Source: Nemertoderma westbladi (Eukaryota; Xenacoelomorpha; Nemertodermatida; Nemertodermatidae). From it: a stretch of 39,570 bases of DNA. Positions 23,841-34,117 of the stretch are shown here, piece after piece (within the stretch, counting starts at the first letter, position 1; each line of letters starts with the position of its first letter). The notes under the pieces were generated by a model. The model was given only the letters and a program-made list of their open reading frames with translations, had not been told where the DNA came from and did not search any database. Position numbers and translations under genes: made by a program. The stretch covers positions 1 to 39,570 of the forward strand of contig JAUCBJ010001252.1 in assembly GCA_032718475.1 (NCBI GenBank), written 5' to 3'.

Positions 23841-24729
23841 GGTGGTACCTACGGCAGTACGGTGCGCACTACAACTGACAACGGCAGTACAGCAATACGG
23901 CTGTACGGTGTACCGTGCCAATGCAGCAATGACTGAATGATTAGCGGTAACTATCTAAACTATTACTGTATTATATTATTATTACCGGTGCCGGTACTGG
24001 GCTAATTAGGCCTAAACTTTAATCACCGCAAGGGTTGCCGGGGTTAATTAGATTACATGATATGGCATGTCTGCAGTGTATGGTACCGGCTGACCAGTAT
24101 TGCAGTATTGACTGATTGCAGGATTCTCGATTCAGGGATTGAGTACAGCCTGACAGTACCGGTACACATGGTACATGCAGACAACCCCAATGTATTGCAA
24201 AATTTGTCAGAAAAACCAGCTGATTTATCCTACAGTAATAATAATTTAACGCATTTTAAATTTGGATAAATAAATTTATTATAACTGCAATAACAGTTAC
24301 ACTGATGCTGCACGAAGACCCCACGCAAATTCTACTTGGAAAATTTTCAAACTTTTGCCAAACAACATGTGTACCAAGTTTGGATAGATTTCATCAAGGA
24401 TTGGCCGAGTTATTAACGTTTAAAATAAAATACTGAAAAAAAACGCGACAGAACGACACGTTCGTGGGGCCTTCGCGCAGCACGAGGCCCAGTTATGAGA
24501 TACAAATTAAAATTGTGCGACTGTATCACAAAATCAGGTTATGAGAGATTAACCCACACCACAAATTAATCAAAGAAAGGGGGACAGTACGTGTTCACCC
24601 CTTTTAATCTGCACCCCCCCCCCCCCTCCCTTCCCACCCACCAATACATAAACTGCAACATCTACCACCCACGGAAGGGTAGCACGAACTTATTTCCAAA
24701 CGCACGTTCAATATGCAAAGCCAGGTGGT

Positions 24730-25188
24730 TTATAGGAATATAATCAATGCAGTACTCGTCTTCATTATAAGCCTCTTTGCGTTCGACCTGTTTTGTATTA
24801 AAATATATTTATTAAACGCAGGCTGACGCTCTTTATAATAATAATACCTAGGGATGCCAGCTTCCAGACTTTCAATCTTTACTGCCGCGCAAACCCCGCA
24901 GAAGAAGTTTTGGTTTGAGAGATCAAGCCCATCGGCAATTGGTGTTTCAATTTCGGTCCAGGAACTCTGACAATGGGAGCATTCAATCTTAGCTGTGGTC
25001 CATTCCCGTGGTTTCGGCTTCCCTTTCTTCGTCCCAATGACAGATTCTTCTGAAGACGTTCGATTCGCTTTCAGTTTATTGTTGGCGTTTGTGTTTTGAA
25101 GTTGTATTCGAGTGGACAGTCGCGCCGGTTTCGAGGTAACCATACCGACCTGTGATAAGCGTTGGTTTTGTTGAGTGCCGGTATTCAT
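24730..25188 (-). CDS. Hypothetical repeat-borne protein with two CxxC pairs
   Basis: A frame of 152 codons from ATG at 25188. The N-terminal half is basic and Gln/Thr/Lys-rich (MNTGTQQNQRLSQVG, then a TKKGKPKPREW stretch). The centre holds IECSHCQSSW, 23 residues after the second Cys, then FFCGVC. Two CxxC pairs of this kind, with Trp three residues after the first pair and FFC at the second, resemble the zinc-binding half of a PHD-type finger, but the expected His and Cys between them are missing. The C-terminal tail (ERQPAFNKY onward) runs into sequence shared with fragments at 1030-1262. It is located in a duplicated repeat and broken in copy 1, so it is probably a mobile-element protein or exon fragment. 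Function unknown. Confidence 0.4.
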   Translation of the reverse strand: MNTGTQQNQRLSQVGMVTSKPARLSTRIQLQNTNANNKLKANRTSSEESVIGTKKGKPKPREWTTAKIECSHCQSSWTEIETPIADGLDLSNQNFFCGVCAAVKIESLEAGIPRYYYYKERQPAFNKYILIQNRSNAKRLIMKTSTALIIFL

Positions 25189-26068
25189 CTTCTCTCACCT
25201 CTTCAATGTCAGATGTTGCAAATACTGATAACACGAATAACGGTATATATTTCAATACTTATCAATAGTAATATATATAATTTAGATAACTATTTTATAT
25301 CTGTACTGTTGAGCAAACTCTACATAAATTCCAACCTGTGTATCGCCGGTAGTGCTGTTGCTGTGCAAGTGCTGAAGTGCTAGTTGCCACCGGTCAGCCG
25401 GTACCGGTAGTAGGGTGGTACCATGGCCTACTACACACAGGCCATGACAAGGACGTTGCTGTGAAATTAGCGTAGGCTGACTGCTGAATTATCAAATATT
25501 ATATTTTCCACGAATGCAGGGTCCATATTTAAAAGAAGATGACTAGATTTTCGTAAGTAATTTAATTGAAACAGTATTTAATAATTAATTAATTAATTAT
25601 CGCTAGAGTTCCTGCAGCTTTTATTTGTTTGTGGCTGCCTCTGGCTATGTTTGTGGCAGGAATGTTTGAACGCTTATAAGTCAGTCAATCAAGGATGAAA
25701 TGGAACCAAACTTGGTACACATGTAGTCTATAAAAAATTTTGAAATTCTACACACAGACAGACTTCTACAGTTCCCCTGTCTGCCGCTAGGGGGCGAATT
25801 AACAGAAACTTAAAAATAGCTGTAATTATAGAACCAACGATCAGATTCATCTGAAATTTAGTAGTAGTTACCTAAGAGCATTGCTTAATTAGAAATTCTA
25901 CAGAGACTTTTACAGTTCCTGTCTGCCGCTAGTGGGGAATTGTTAAAGCTCCAGTTCAACGTGCTTAGCACGGTTTAATAAACAATAAATTAATTATTTT
26001 ATTCAATACAGTAATTATAACAGTAAAATGCAATGTATTCTATTTTTTAGTAAAATCAAGAGACAGGA

Positions 26069-26313
26069 GGGGGGTGGGACTGGACGCAAATCCCATCTTG
26101 GCGAATTAATATCCCGCCTCAATATTAATTTCTCAATTTTGGGAAAGGAGCAGGTTACAGTGGCACGTTATTTTAACCAAAACAATAAAGTAAACACAAT
26201 AGAACAGGTTACAGTTTTATTTTTGAGAGTAATCAGCTGTTGTTATTTGCGTCCAATTTCCCCTGGAGAGGGATTAATTTTTATTGCGTCCAGTCCCCCC
26301 CCCCCCCCCCCCC
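26069..26313 (+). mobile_element. Miniature element with poly-G/poly-C terminal inverted repeats, copy 2
   Basis: Copy of 22621-22868 carried in the tandem duplication, same left end and cassette. The C tract is 19 long (26295-26313) against 22 in copy 1, a slippage difference that arose after the duplication. Confidence 0.7.
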
Positions 26314-26960
26314 TATCTTGAAATCAAATACCAAAAATATATTTATTATATGAACAATCTATTTGGAAATTGTAAGTTCGGCCTATCTCTTTACCATAAG
26401 CTCAGTATCTTTATCTGGTGTGTTTTTATTATTTTACCAATTATTTAATACGTTTGATAGAATTGAACAACACCGCCCAACACAACCAACTCTCTATCCG
26501 CCTCGAGCTGTCGAGCATCGAGAATACGAGAAACTCGATCGAAATACCTGCTTATCCCAGTAGTATCCGTCCGTAGTCACCGGATTACATGATATGGCAT
26601 GTCTGCAGTGTATGGTACCGGCTGACCAGTATTGCAGTATTGACTGATTGCAGGATTCTCGATTCAGGGATTGAGTACAGCCTGACAGTACCGGTACACA
26701 TGGTACATGCAGACAACCCAGCTGATTTATCCTACAGTAATAATAATTTAACGCATTTTAAATTTGGATAAATAAATTTATTATAACTGCAATAACAGTT
26801 ACACTGATGCTGCACGAAGACCCCACGCAAATTCTACTTGGAAAATTTTCAAACTTTTGCCAAACAACATGTGTACCAAGTTTGGATAGATTTCATCAAG
26901 GATTGGCCGAGTTATTAACGTTTAAAATAAAATACTGAAAAAAAACGCGACAGAACGACA

Positions 26961-27072
26961 GGTTGATTAATGGTACCCCTACGCTAAGGCTCACTCACTT
27001 CGTGGCTCGCCCCACAGGTTGATTAATGGTACCCCTACGCTAAGGCTCACTCACTTCGTGGCTCGCCCCACA
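26961..27072 (+). repeat. Perfect 56-bp tandem duplication of the family A end
   Basis: Two identical 56-bp units (26961-27016, 27017-27072) start GGTTGATTAATGGTACCCCT and end CACTTCGTGGCTCGCCCCACA-like. The same end phrase closes family A at 3965-4010 and 14345-14400. Confidence 0.9.
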
Positions 27073-27395
27073 GTAGAAACCGTCGAATGATAATGTTGAT
27101 GTTTGCCAAGTTTTGAAAACTTAACCAACATTCCAGACGAATAAAATGGAGAATGTTCTTGTTGGTGACCGATTTGGAAGACAACCACCCCTTGGATTCT
27201 TATTTGTAACCAGGCCTGAATTTTTGCCACCACCCGTGGATTTTTTTATCTTCCTTTGCTTAGAATTGTTTATCAATACTGTTTAAATTCTATTATACAA
27301 TGGGATACGGTTGTTAAAAATATTATGTTTTTGACCCACCCTACTACTGTACTAAAATCGGGCAGCTGCTTTGAAGCTGCATATATACAGTAGAT

Positions 27396-27500
27396 GTATG
27401 CTGGCTTAACTGTTATATACAAAAATATTATTGGCACCACCATGCAATCCACAATTAGCATTCTCCAATGCAGCGTGCCTTAAGAATGCTATGCTGGCTT
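27396..27500 (+). repeat. Dispersed repeat family C, copy 2
   Basis: Matches 5287-5392 in the same orientation, with about 15 extra bases after GGCTTAAC. See the evidence for copy 1. Confidence 0.75.
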
Positions 27501-27601
27501 TAACCCAACCAGTATAATGTTAATGCCCCTTTGCCCACTTCCTCTAGCAGGAAGTCAAGTTGCAAAATGCGGCATATATCGTAATGTATTATATTTTTAG
27601 A

Positions 27602-27770
27602 CTAATCTAAGCCAACACTAAGCCACTCTAATCTAAGCCAACACTAAGCCACTCTAATCTAAGCCAACACTAAGCCACTCTAATCTAAGCCAACACTAAG
27701 CCACTCTAATCTAAGCCAACACTAAGCCACTTTAATCTAAGCCAACACTAAGCCACTCTGATCTAAAGCC
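27602..27770 (+). repeat. 26-bp tandem repeat, about six units
   Basis: Unit CTAATCTAAGCCAACACTAAGCCACT (shown as two parts: CTAATCTAAGCC and AACACTAAGCCACT). Six full units, nearly invariant apart from a C-to-T in the sixth, then a diverged CTGATCTAAAGCC. No coding or regulatory meaning is evident. Confidence 0.95.
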
Positions 27771-27825
27771 ATAGGCAAGAAAAATCGAACCCATTGTTCT
27801 TATTTAAAACCCACGGGTACCCATG

Positions 27826-28390
27826 GGGTGGGTCTATTAAGACCCCAAGGACACATTTAAAGTGTTGTAATTTCAGTCCAATTAATGTTCATGTACTGAA
27901 ATTCCATGAATTCCTCAATTTTTGTGTGCTCTACATGACCCATATAATTTCGTAGACCAAAAATTTAATTTACGCTTTTAATTTGAACTTAATTACCTTG
28001 GCCACGCCAACCACCATTGGGGTCAATATGACCCCGATGGTTTTTTAGGCTTTTAATCTCGAAAAGAAACACCTAAGCGGAATTTAATTTCAGTTTACGT
28101 TCCTGATAAGTAAAAGAGACGTGACAGACGAAACACCAGGGGCGACCGGAAGGCTCCACTCTCTTGGAAATTGCCTGTATTGTACGGATACGTCTCTCTA
28201 ACTCTCAAGTGCATTTTTTTGATTATTTTTTTAAAATTTTAGACCATTGTTTTAATTTCATTTCAGTTTACATTCCTTATGAGTAAAAGCGACCAGTGAA
28301 CGTCATAGATGAACATCGGAGACGACTCGAAAGCTCCACCCTTTTGACAATTACAATAATGTATGGATGAATTATGTCCTACTGTAATTA
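27826..28390. repeat. Repeat region with GGGGTC...GACCCC palindromes and a diverged direct repeat
   Basis: Contains GGGTCTATTAAGACCC near 27835 and GGGGTCAATATGACCCC near 28018; a third, GGGGTCTGATATGACCCC, lies at about 29301. A 130-160-bp direct repeat, diverged, is seen at about 28085-28240 and 28258-28390 (TTTCAGTTTACGTTCCTGAT against TTTCAGTTTACATTCCTTAT, then GAAAGCTCCAC phrases). Such palindromes are found in subterminal parts of some piggyBac-type elements, but no ends or transposase were identified. Confidence 0.45.
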
Positions 28391-28494
28391 CAGTGGTGCG
28401 TGGAGAACTCACCAGGCTTGCCCGCAGTAGCGCAAAGCTTACCTAACGTCGCAGTCGCACCCAGTTGCAGCATTCAGCGTAGCAGATGACGCGA

Positions 28495-29007
28495 TCAGGC
28501 GATCGTGTCCCACAGGCACAACGGACCGGGGTAGACTGGGTTGCCAATGGTAACGCAGGCAGACAGCGTCGTGAAACTCCTCCTTGGTAAGATAGTTACC
28601 ATGGAGTGTGATTGGACGCGGAGTTTATCCACGTCGACACCTACTTCTCCGCCACTAACTCGTTCAACTGGAGCTGCTTTGAGGTTAGTTTGGCACGGGT
28701 TACATTGACCTTCGTGTGTACAGCGGTAAGCGCCCGGGATTTTATTATGTTGGCGACGTGCTGTTGGCTGCCCGCACACCGACATATTGCTGCTGTAGTT
28801 AAATGGCTCGCAGTCCTCTCTGGAATTTAACGTGCTGCTGGTGGACAAGCAACGGATTTCCTCAGTTCCTGGACCACCAAACCGGACGGGCAACGATATC
28901 AGCTCGCGTTCAACTTCGTCTAGGGAAGCGTGTTCCGGTAAACTTGTAAGAAACTGGCGAACTGAAGTTTCGAGCAGTACGAAATGGTCCGTCGCCCCGG
29001 GTGTACG
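28495..29007 (-). pseudogene. Non-LTR retrotransposon remnant (C-terminal part)
   Basis: The minus-strand frame, opening after stop codons near 29010, reads HFVLLETSVRQFL, then EVERELISLPVRFGGPG. This is the ERxLLSLPxRxGGLG signature found downstream of the reverse transcriptase in many invertebrate LINEs. Near 28588-28525 a shifted frame gives KEEFHDAVCLRYHWQPSLP, the next conserved block (EFxDAlxLRYxxxPxxLP). The following Cys/His zinc-knuckle block is only partly readable (RCACG). At least two frameshifts separate the blocks, and the polymerase domain itself is absent. An old, inactive fragment. Confidence 0.7.
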
Positions 29008-29360
29008 TTATTATCATTAGTTCTATTAGTTTCTATTAGTTATCTAGGCCTATTGTTATTATTTTGTCAATTAAAATTCAGCATTTTCAGCGGATTGCGG
29101 AATTTAAGTGAAAATATCCAAAAAGTGCAATATATTAAATTTAATTTGATGTAAATAAAGTCGAACAATCAGACAGTCAGACAAGTTGAACTTTGAAGGT
29201 CTGGGCTAAAATTACTTAGTTTGGTGGATCTAATAGAGATTCGGTCCATTATTACTACATATTTCCATTCAGGCCCACAAGAAACTACTATTTTAGTACT
29301 GGGGTCTGATATGACCCCAATGGTGCACTATAGGGCGCCGTTCTGGTCAAATGCACATGC

Positions 29361-29527
29361 CATTCTCGCTGCGAGAATCTCGTTGCGAGAATACATTCTT
29401 GCAGCGAGATTGACTTCTCGCAGCGAGATTGACTTCTCGCAGCGAGATGTCATTCTCGCAGCGAGATGCCATTCTCGCAGCGAGATGTCATTCTCGCAGC
29501 GAGATGCCATTCTCGCAGCGAGATGCT
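29361..29527. repeat. Nine-unit array of 19-bp hairpin repeats
   Basis: Nine units of about 19 bp carry TCTCGCAGCGAGA, a 6+1+6 palindrome, separated by TGCCAT, TGTCAT or TTGACT linkers. The first three units are diverged (TCTCGCTGCGAGA, CTCGTTGCGAG, TTCTTGCAGCGAGA). Both strands stay open in several frames only because of the repeat. No known element was recognised. Confidence 0.95.
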
Positions 29528-29846
29528 ATTGGTAAAATTCTAGTACTAGAAAAAATTATTTTTGAACGGCAATGTTTGGGGTTTCGAAACATGGATATGC
29601 TGAAAGAGGACATCGAATTAAGTTGAATAATAAAAACCCCTTCGAATTTGGACCAAGTGTTCCGGAGCTATAGCGGATCTAAAATAAAATTACCACCTTT
29701 TTAGAATGTGTTTTTCAATTTTTTGCGTTATTTTTGACAGGGAATCTATTGGCAATACTGGCTACGAAAAATATGGAAAAAGTATCTTCTCAACTCGACA
29801 CACTACTGTATAACTAAAAAACCATTCAGGTGGCCAGCATTTCCCA

Positions 29847-29941
29847 GGAAAGTACAGCGAGTTAGTTGTAAGCTGTCAATCTAAAGTACAAATAATTTGT
29901 ACTTTAGATTGACAGCTTACAACTAACTCGCTGTACTTTCC
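29847..29941. repeat. Perfect 95-bp palindrome (47-bp arms, 1-nt centre)
   Basis: Arms 29847-29893 and 29895-29941 are exact reverse complements around A29894. I checked every base. The left arm starts GGAAAGTACAGCGAGTTAGT. It could be a very small foldback element, a hairpin RNA source or an assembly artefact. Confidence 0.97.
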
Positions 29942-30161
29942 CTATCACAATTACCTTACGTTATACAGTACATACATATACGTTAACCTTTCTGGGATTC
30001 ACCTATCAGGTATTCCCCTTTAAAACTTAGATATATATATATAGACCCCCACCTTTTCCTGTTAGTTGCCAGTACATAGTCTGATGCAGACCGGTAGGTC
30101 GAAAACGTTTACTATTGTATCTTTATCTAATATAATATAACCAGCTAAAGACCCTCAATAC

Positions 30162-30167
30162 TTTATT
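30162..30167 (-). terminator. Possible poly(A) signal of the coiled-coil gene
   Basis: AATAAA on the minus strand, about 100 bases beyond the stop at 30265. Confidence 0.4.
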
Positions 30168-30264
30168 ATTTTTTTATCATCTTTACACTATGCTGCCGCT
30201 GGTGAATGCCTACCACTTCATCCGTTCGTTTAATATTACATTTTATATAAATTTAGTTGTAATA

Positions 30265-31329
30265 CTATAAAATTGAGAACCTTTGTTTAGGAATATCAAT
30301 AAATATATTAGAATCTGGAGTGCAAACATCAGTTTGTTTACAGTATATCTCCGGGAAGACTGTTGTCTTCATTGTTGTATACGGATTGGCAAATTCGTTG
30401 AGAACATCCGACTCAAGTTCATCTATTTCCGCCTTGAGAAGGATAATTTCTTCAGTTTGGGCCATTACCTCTAACTCTACCGCTTTATTGGTTAACTTTG
30501 CGTCATCCCATTGGCCATTGCTCTCGTCTAGCGCTCGTTTAGCTGCGTTATCTTTAATTCGATTCATATTGACTTCGTGGTTGCCAATGTACTTCTCTCT
30601 CTCGATATCCAATATACCCTTTGTATACGACACGTCTTTATCATGCTCTTCGTTAATACACTTTATTTCCCTCTCCAAACGCTCTATATTACGCACATTG
30701 TTTATATATTCCCTCTCCTTATAGGAATGTAAAATTCTCAATTTGTCTTTCCCTTGGTTAACCTTATTATCCACCGTTCTCAGATCGCTTTCGATTTTAC
30801 CCCTTTCAAGTTTAATCTCTTCGCTGGTTTTCTCGAGATCTAACTGAGCCTCCTCGCATAAACTTCCTGCGTACTTCCCTATGGTTTCCTGTGCTCCGAA
30901 ACAGTTATCGTATTTGCGCAACAATTCCCGAGAATGTTTGCAACTGGAGCCTTCCAGCTGGTCGATCTCTTTCATCAAGCGGTAATTATCGGTAGTTAAA
31001 CGCTCTCGACTCATAAGTAATTCTTCTAACGTTTTTAATTTTGTTTTAATTTTCATTCTGAGAAGATTCCTCTGTTCCTCGCGCAGTCTCGCATCTTGCG
31101 GTTTCTCTATCGGTTCGCGTTTCGGTACCCATGGATGTCTGCACGTGCTGCTACACGCGGTGCCGGGTTTATTGCCGCGGTCACCGTGTGCCGAGCGCGT
31201 CAGTGGGCCGCTGGTAAACGGGGGTCCGACTGGCGGTTTACTCGACGTTGACTGGGCAGCACTACTGGACGACACTAGTGGGGTTGACTTCCTTTTCCGT
31301 TGCCAGTCTGTGTAATCAATTTTCTCCAT
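30265..31329 (-). CDS. Coiled-coil protein, possibly C20orf96-like (DUF4618)
   Basis: Encodes 354 residues from ATG at 31329 in a single exon. Residues 1-75 are Ser/Pro/Thr-rich and probably disordered. From about residue 80 to 320 the sequence is charged, heptad-like and free of helix breakers, an almost continuous coiled coil. The segment LRILHSYKEREYINNVRNIE near residue 205 resembles a Y-K-D-x-E-Y-P block that I associate with the C20orf96/DUF4618 family, whose human member has a similar length (about 360). That assignment is from recall and is tentative. The last 40 residues (NPYTTMKTTVFP and on) are not coiled. No signal peptide or membrane segment is seen. Flanked by LINE remnants, with no link to the neighbouring genes. 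Alternative: another cytoskeletal or ciliary coiled-coil protein. Confidence 0.75.
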   Translation of the reverse strand: MEKIDYTDWQRKRKSTPLVSSSSAAQSTSSKPPVGPPFTSGPLTRSAHGDRGNKPGTACSSTCRHPWVPKREPIEKPQDARLREEQRNLLRMKIKTKLKTLEELLMSRERLTTDNYRLMKEIDQLEGSSCKHSRELLRKYDNCFGAQETIGKYAGSLCEEAQLDLEKTSEEIKLERGKIESDLRTVDNKVNQGKDKLRILHSYKEREYINNVRNIERLEREIKCINEEHDKDVSYTKGILDIEREKYIGNHEVNMNRIKDNAAKRALDESNGQWDDAKLTNKAVELEVMAQTEEIILLKAEIDELESDVLNEFANPYTTMKTTVFPEIYCKQTDVCTPDSNIFIDIPKQRFSIL

Positions 31330-31759
31330 TGAGTCAAACTCAAATATTGTACTACAATTAATTATTAATGACTAATACACATAAGATATGGTATTCTTGT
31401 AAGGTTACAGATTCTCTGAGGTATTGGTATTATTGCGTGCACATAGAATATCGTTCTGAATAGAAGAGAATTAATAAAACCCTCTAAACATTATATAAAG
31501 ATTTTAATGAAATACTATATTGTATCATTTTTAGATTATGTAGGCCTAATATTATTTTTAAATATGTAATTATATATAATAATAATATATAACGTGTAAT
31601 GAATTGTTTATAATCACAAAATAAATATTGTTACTTCTTACTTGGTTCAGTAACAAAACGATCTATACGCGTATTGCTATTTATAGGGCTACTAACTGTC
31701 AGGATAGGCACGGGAAACAAGTTATTAGTGTGGTTGCCTGGCAACTGTTAAGGATGGGA

Positions 31760-31776
31760 GGGGGGGGGGGGGGGGG
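31760..31776 (+). repeat. Poly-G tract of 17 bases
   Basis: Preceded by AAGGATGGGAG, which resembles the G-run end of the element at 22621. No partner end was found nearby. Confidence 0.9.
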
Positions 31777-32130
31777 TAGTTTGTTGAGTGTTGTTCATAT
31801 TAAAACTATTATGTAGTGTAGATGATATAAGGAAGAAAATATTAAAATCGCTATAAATTAGCGTAGACGCCGCGAAAATGTCATAATTTCATTATCTCCC
31901 TATTGTATAAATTATATTGAGATGGATGTCCAGAATAAAAGTCTAGTTGAATATGGAATATAATGAATATGTTGAATGAGTGTTAGGCCCACTGTGTTTG
32001 GCGACTTAATGTGGAAGTGAGGGTCGGTCTCGGTATCATTAAATAAGTTAATAAAAAGTGATTATGTGTAAAAAAAACTAGTCATTAATTACTCCTTGCA
32101 ATTAGCAGGGCGGTATCGTTAATTAAATGT

Positions 32131-32949
32131 ATATTCTACGTGGATGACCTTGTCTTCTATTCGAAAACCGTGATGATATTCAAACAGCCGTCAATGCGCT
32201 ACACAGCTGGTGTACCGTCAACGGAATGGATGTCAACCTTGTTAAGACTAAAACCGGCTCGTCCAGAATGATAATTTCACATACAACGGCAATCCAGTAA
32301 TAATCTATAGCGAATACGATTACCTCGGAATCACTTTACAGCCATCTCTCAGCTTCACTGTACATGTAAACTCTAAACTCAAATCAGCTTACAGCATCAT
32401 CGGATCCCTCAACCACCTCCCACTTTTATCCGTCGAAACTGGAATGCAAATATTTAATATGAAATTGCTCCAATTGCTACATACGCCATTGGACAGATCG
32501 GTCCGTTGTCCTCAAACTGATACATCTAAATAAAATAAAGAACGCGCACGTCAAACGCATGTTAGGATTACATACCTCAGCCTCCTCCACTCTTCCACTA
32601 CATCTAATCGAAACGGATACATTCATCAATGATATAATTTCGAAATCTCCAATGTCCAATACCGACGTTTTAACTGCCTATCAGAACTTCCGTGATGAAC
32701 GCGAAACAAACTATACAGAGGAAAGATACTCCCTTGGTCCCGCGTTTGCCAACCGCACCTGGAGACGTCCAGGGCAGCGAAACCGGCACATACTGAACCC
32801 GGTGCACCTCCCACGGGTTCCACCGCAAACTCTGCAGTAACTCTCAACCGTTTCACGAACTTGCTGCAAGCTGTGAGTGTAGATTCTGTGGCGACTCCAG
32901 CGAAAACCGCTACACCACGGTCTCGTGTGCCCACAGAGCCCCCAGATTT
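32131..32949 (+). pseudogene. Non-LTR retrotransposon remnant with reverse-transcriptase active-site block
   Basis: The first part reads LYVDDLVFYS, a YxDD reverse-transcriptase catalytic motif, followed by LHSWCTVNGMDVNLVKTKT, the usual next block. In other frames come a YDYLGITLQPSLSF-like stretch (near 32315-32355), KRMLGLHTSASST (32553 on) and, at the end, CRFCGDSSENRYTTVSC, the C-terminal zinc-knuckle pattern. The order matches Jockey/I-type LINE ORF2 from the catalytic palm to the C-terminus. Several frameshifts and a stop at about 32532 make it inactive, and the endonuclease and N-terminal palm are missing. It is a different lineage from the RTE-like pieces at 20079 and 37022. Confidence 0.85.
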
Positions 32950-34117
32950 TAATTAGCGAGCGTCAGCGAGGTTAATAAAGGGTTGAGATAATATTGAAAA
33001 CAAAAATGTTCAACGTTTTTACCCCTTGTAATACGTAATTTTATTCTTACATTTGTACTTTTTGCTGCTCAATTCTTCAAATATAAGATATATAGGCGAT
33101 ATATAAGCGATATAGTGTTACAAAATAAATAGAACTGTAGTATTTTACTATATTGCTTCCATAGTTACTGCGAAAATAAAATTTAAGAAATTCCACAAAA
33201 ATATTTAATTTTACTATATTCGCCGAGAAAAAAGCGAAGTCAATGAAATCGAATATTCGAGGGAAAAAGTAACAATTTAAGAATAAAATATATTACAGGT
33301 CATCTAGGTTGTGAAAGTGTCTGAAGGCCGTGAGTTCGAGCTTCAGAAAATGAAAACCCCATTTGTCGTCAAGTTATTAACTCTAAGGAAGTCCATACAG
33401 CTGTAATAGGAACCTGGTATATGCTGGGGGAGTAAACAAGAGGGTTAGATCCGATCTTGGGAGTTAGTGTGGCAACACGTCACACTGTTATTGGCCTTTT
33501 ATTATTTTCCATCCCCCTTTCGTCGTCAAATAATGCCAGGATGGCAACCCCACACGATTTACTGGAAATGCGTGTAATTCGTTATTTCAAACCGCTATGG
33601 TGTCATTAAACTTAGTTTTAGGGGGTTTATTTACAACGCTAAATATTGATTTATAAAAACACGAATCGCTTCTCAAAAAGTTAAACTCAAACTGTTTCGA
33701 TATAACTAAAAATCGAACAATTTGGGAAATAATACTCATTAATTATCCTGAAGCAGCTAAAATATTTAATTCAATTGTAATATTATCAATCAACTGTCTG
33801 TAAATTTCTTACACTTTATCTTATACGGTAGATTTACAATATAAACTGGGGTATTAAATTATGACATAAATTTGGTTTATAAAACAGCGACATTAACATT
33901 AAGTCGATTGCAAAAACATTTTATTTCACTTCCAAAATGGTGCGGTTATATTTTTTAGGGTGTGTAATAATATCTTATTATGACTGGGATAATTTTGAAC
34001 TGGGATTTAAATTAGAAATTCAAAATTAGAAATTGAATGTTAGAAAATCGATAATATTTGGTTTTTGGTTTAATAATAAAATTCTAACGTAGTTAAAAAA
34101 AGGTATATTATTAACTA
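32950..34117. other. AT-rich gene-free stretch
   Basis: No coding region recognised. At 33296-33365 a CATCTAGGTTGTGAAAGTG and GTGAGTTCGAGCTTC pair is loosely like the A and B boxes of a tRNA-derived SINE, too diverged to call. Minus-strand AATAAA at about 33920-33925 might end the MCAT-like transcript. Confidence 0.4.

Larger units (their letters stand above)
21018..24458 (+). repeat. Tandem segmental duplication, copy 1 (3.4 kb)
   Basis: Begins ACACGTTCGTGGGGCCTTCG and ends at the family A terminus CAGAACGACA. Copy 2 (24456-26960) follows directly at an offset of 3438-3456 bp and is nearly identical, apart from a few indels. Copy 1 alone holds 23140-24052. It contains the CxxC frame (frameshifted here), a poly-C-ended miniature element, family A sequence in both orientations and a possible exon. 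Confidence 0.95.
24456..26960 (+). repeat. Tandem segmental duplication, copy 2
   Basis: 24456-26584 matches 21018-23139, and 26585-26960 matches 24053-24458. The junction at 26584/26585 corresponds to loss of 913 bp, with a two-base GA overlap at the break. A further 30-bp deletion is seen near 26720 compared with 24188-24218. It ends exactly where copy 1 ends, followed by the GGTTGATTAATGGTACCCC end of family A. Confidence 0.95.

Noticed and set aside
28612-29020. Forward frames of 62-72 codons
   Set aside because: The opposite strand carries recognisable LINE sequence; the forward frames have no similarity that I can recognise.
33296-33365. Possible tRNA-derived SINE (A/B-box-like words)
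   Set aside because: Only a GTTCGAGCT phrase resembles a B box. No cloverleaf can be drawn and no second copy is present in the window.
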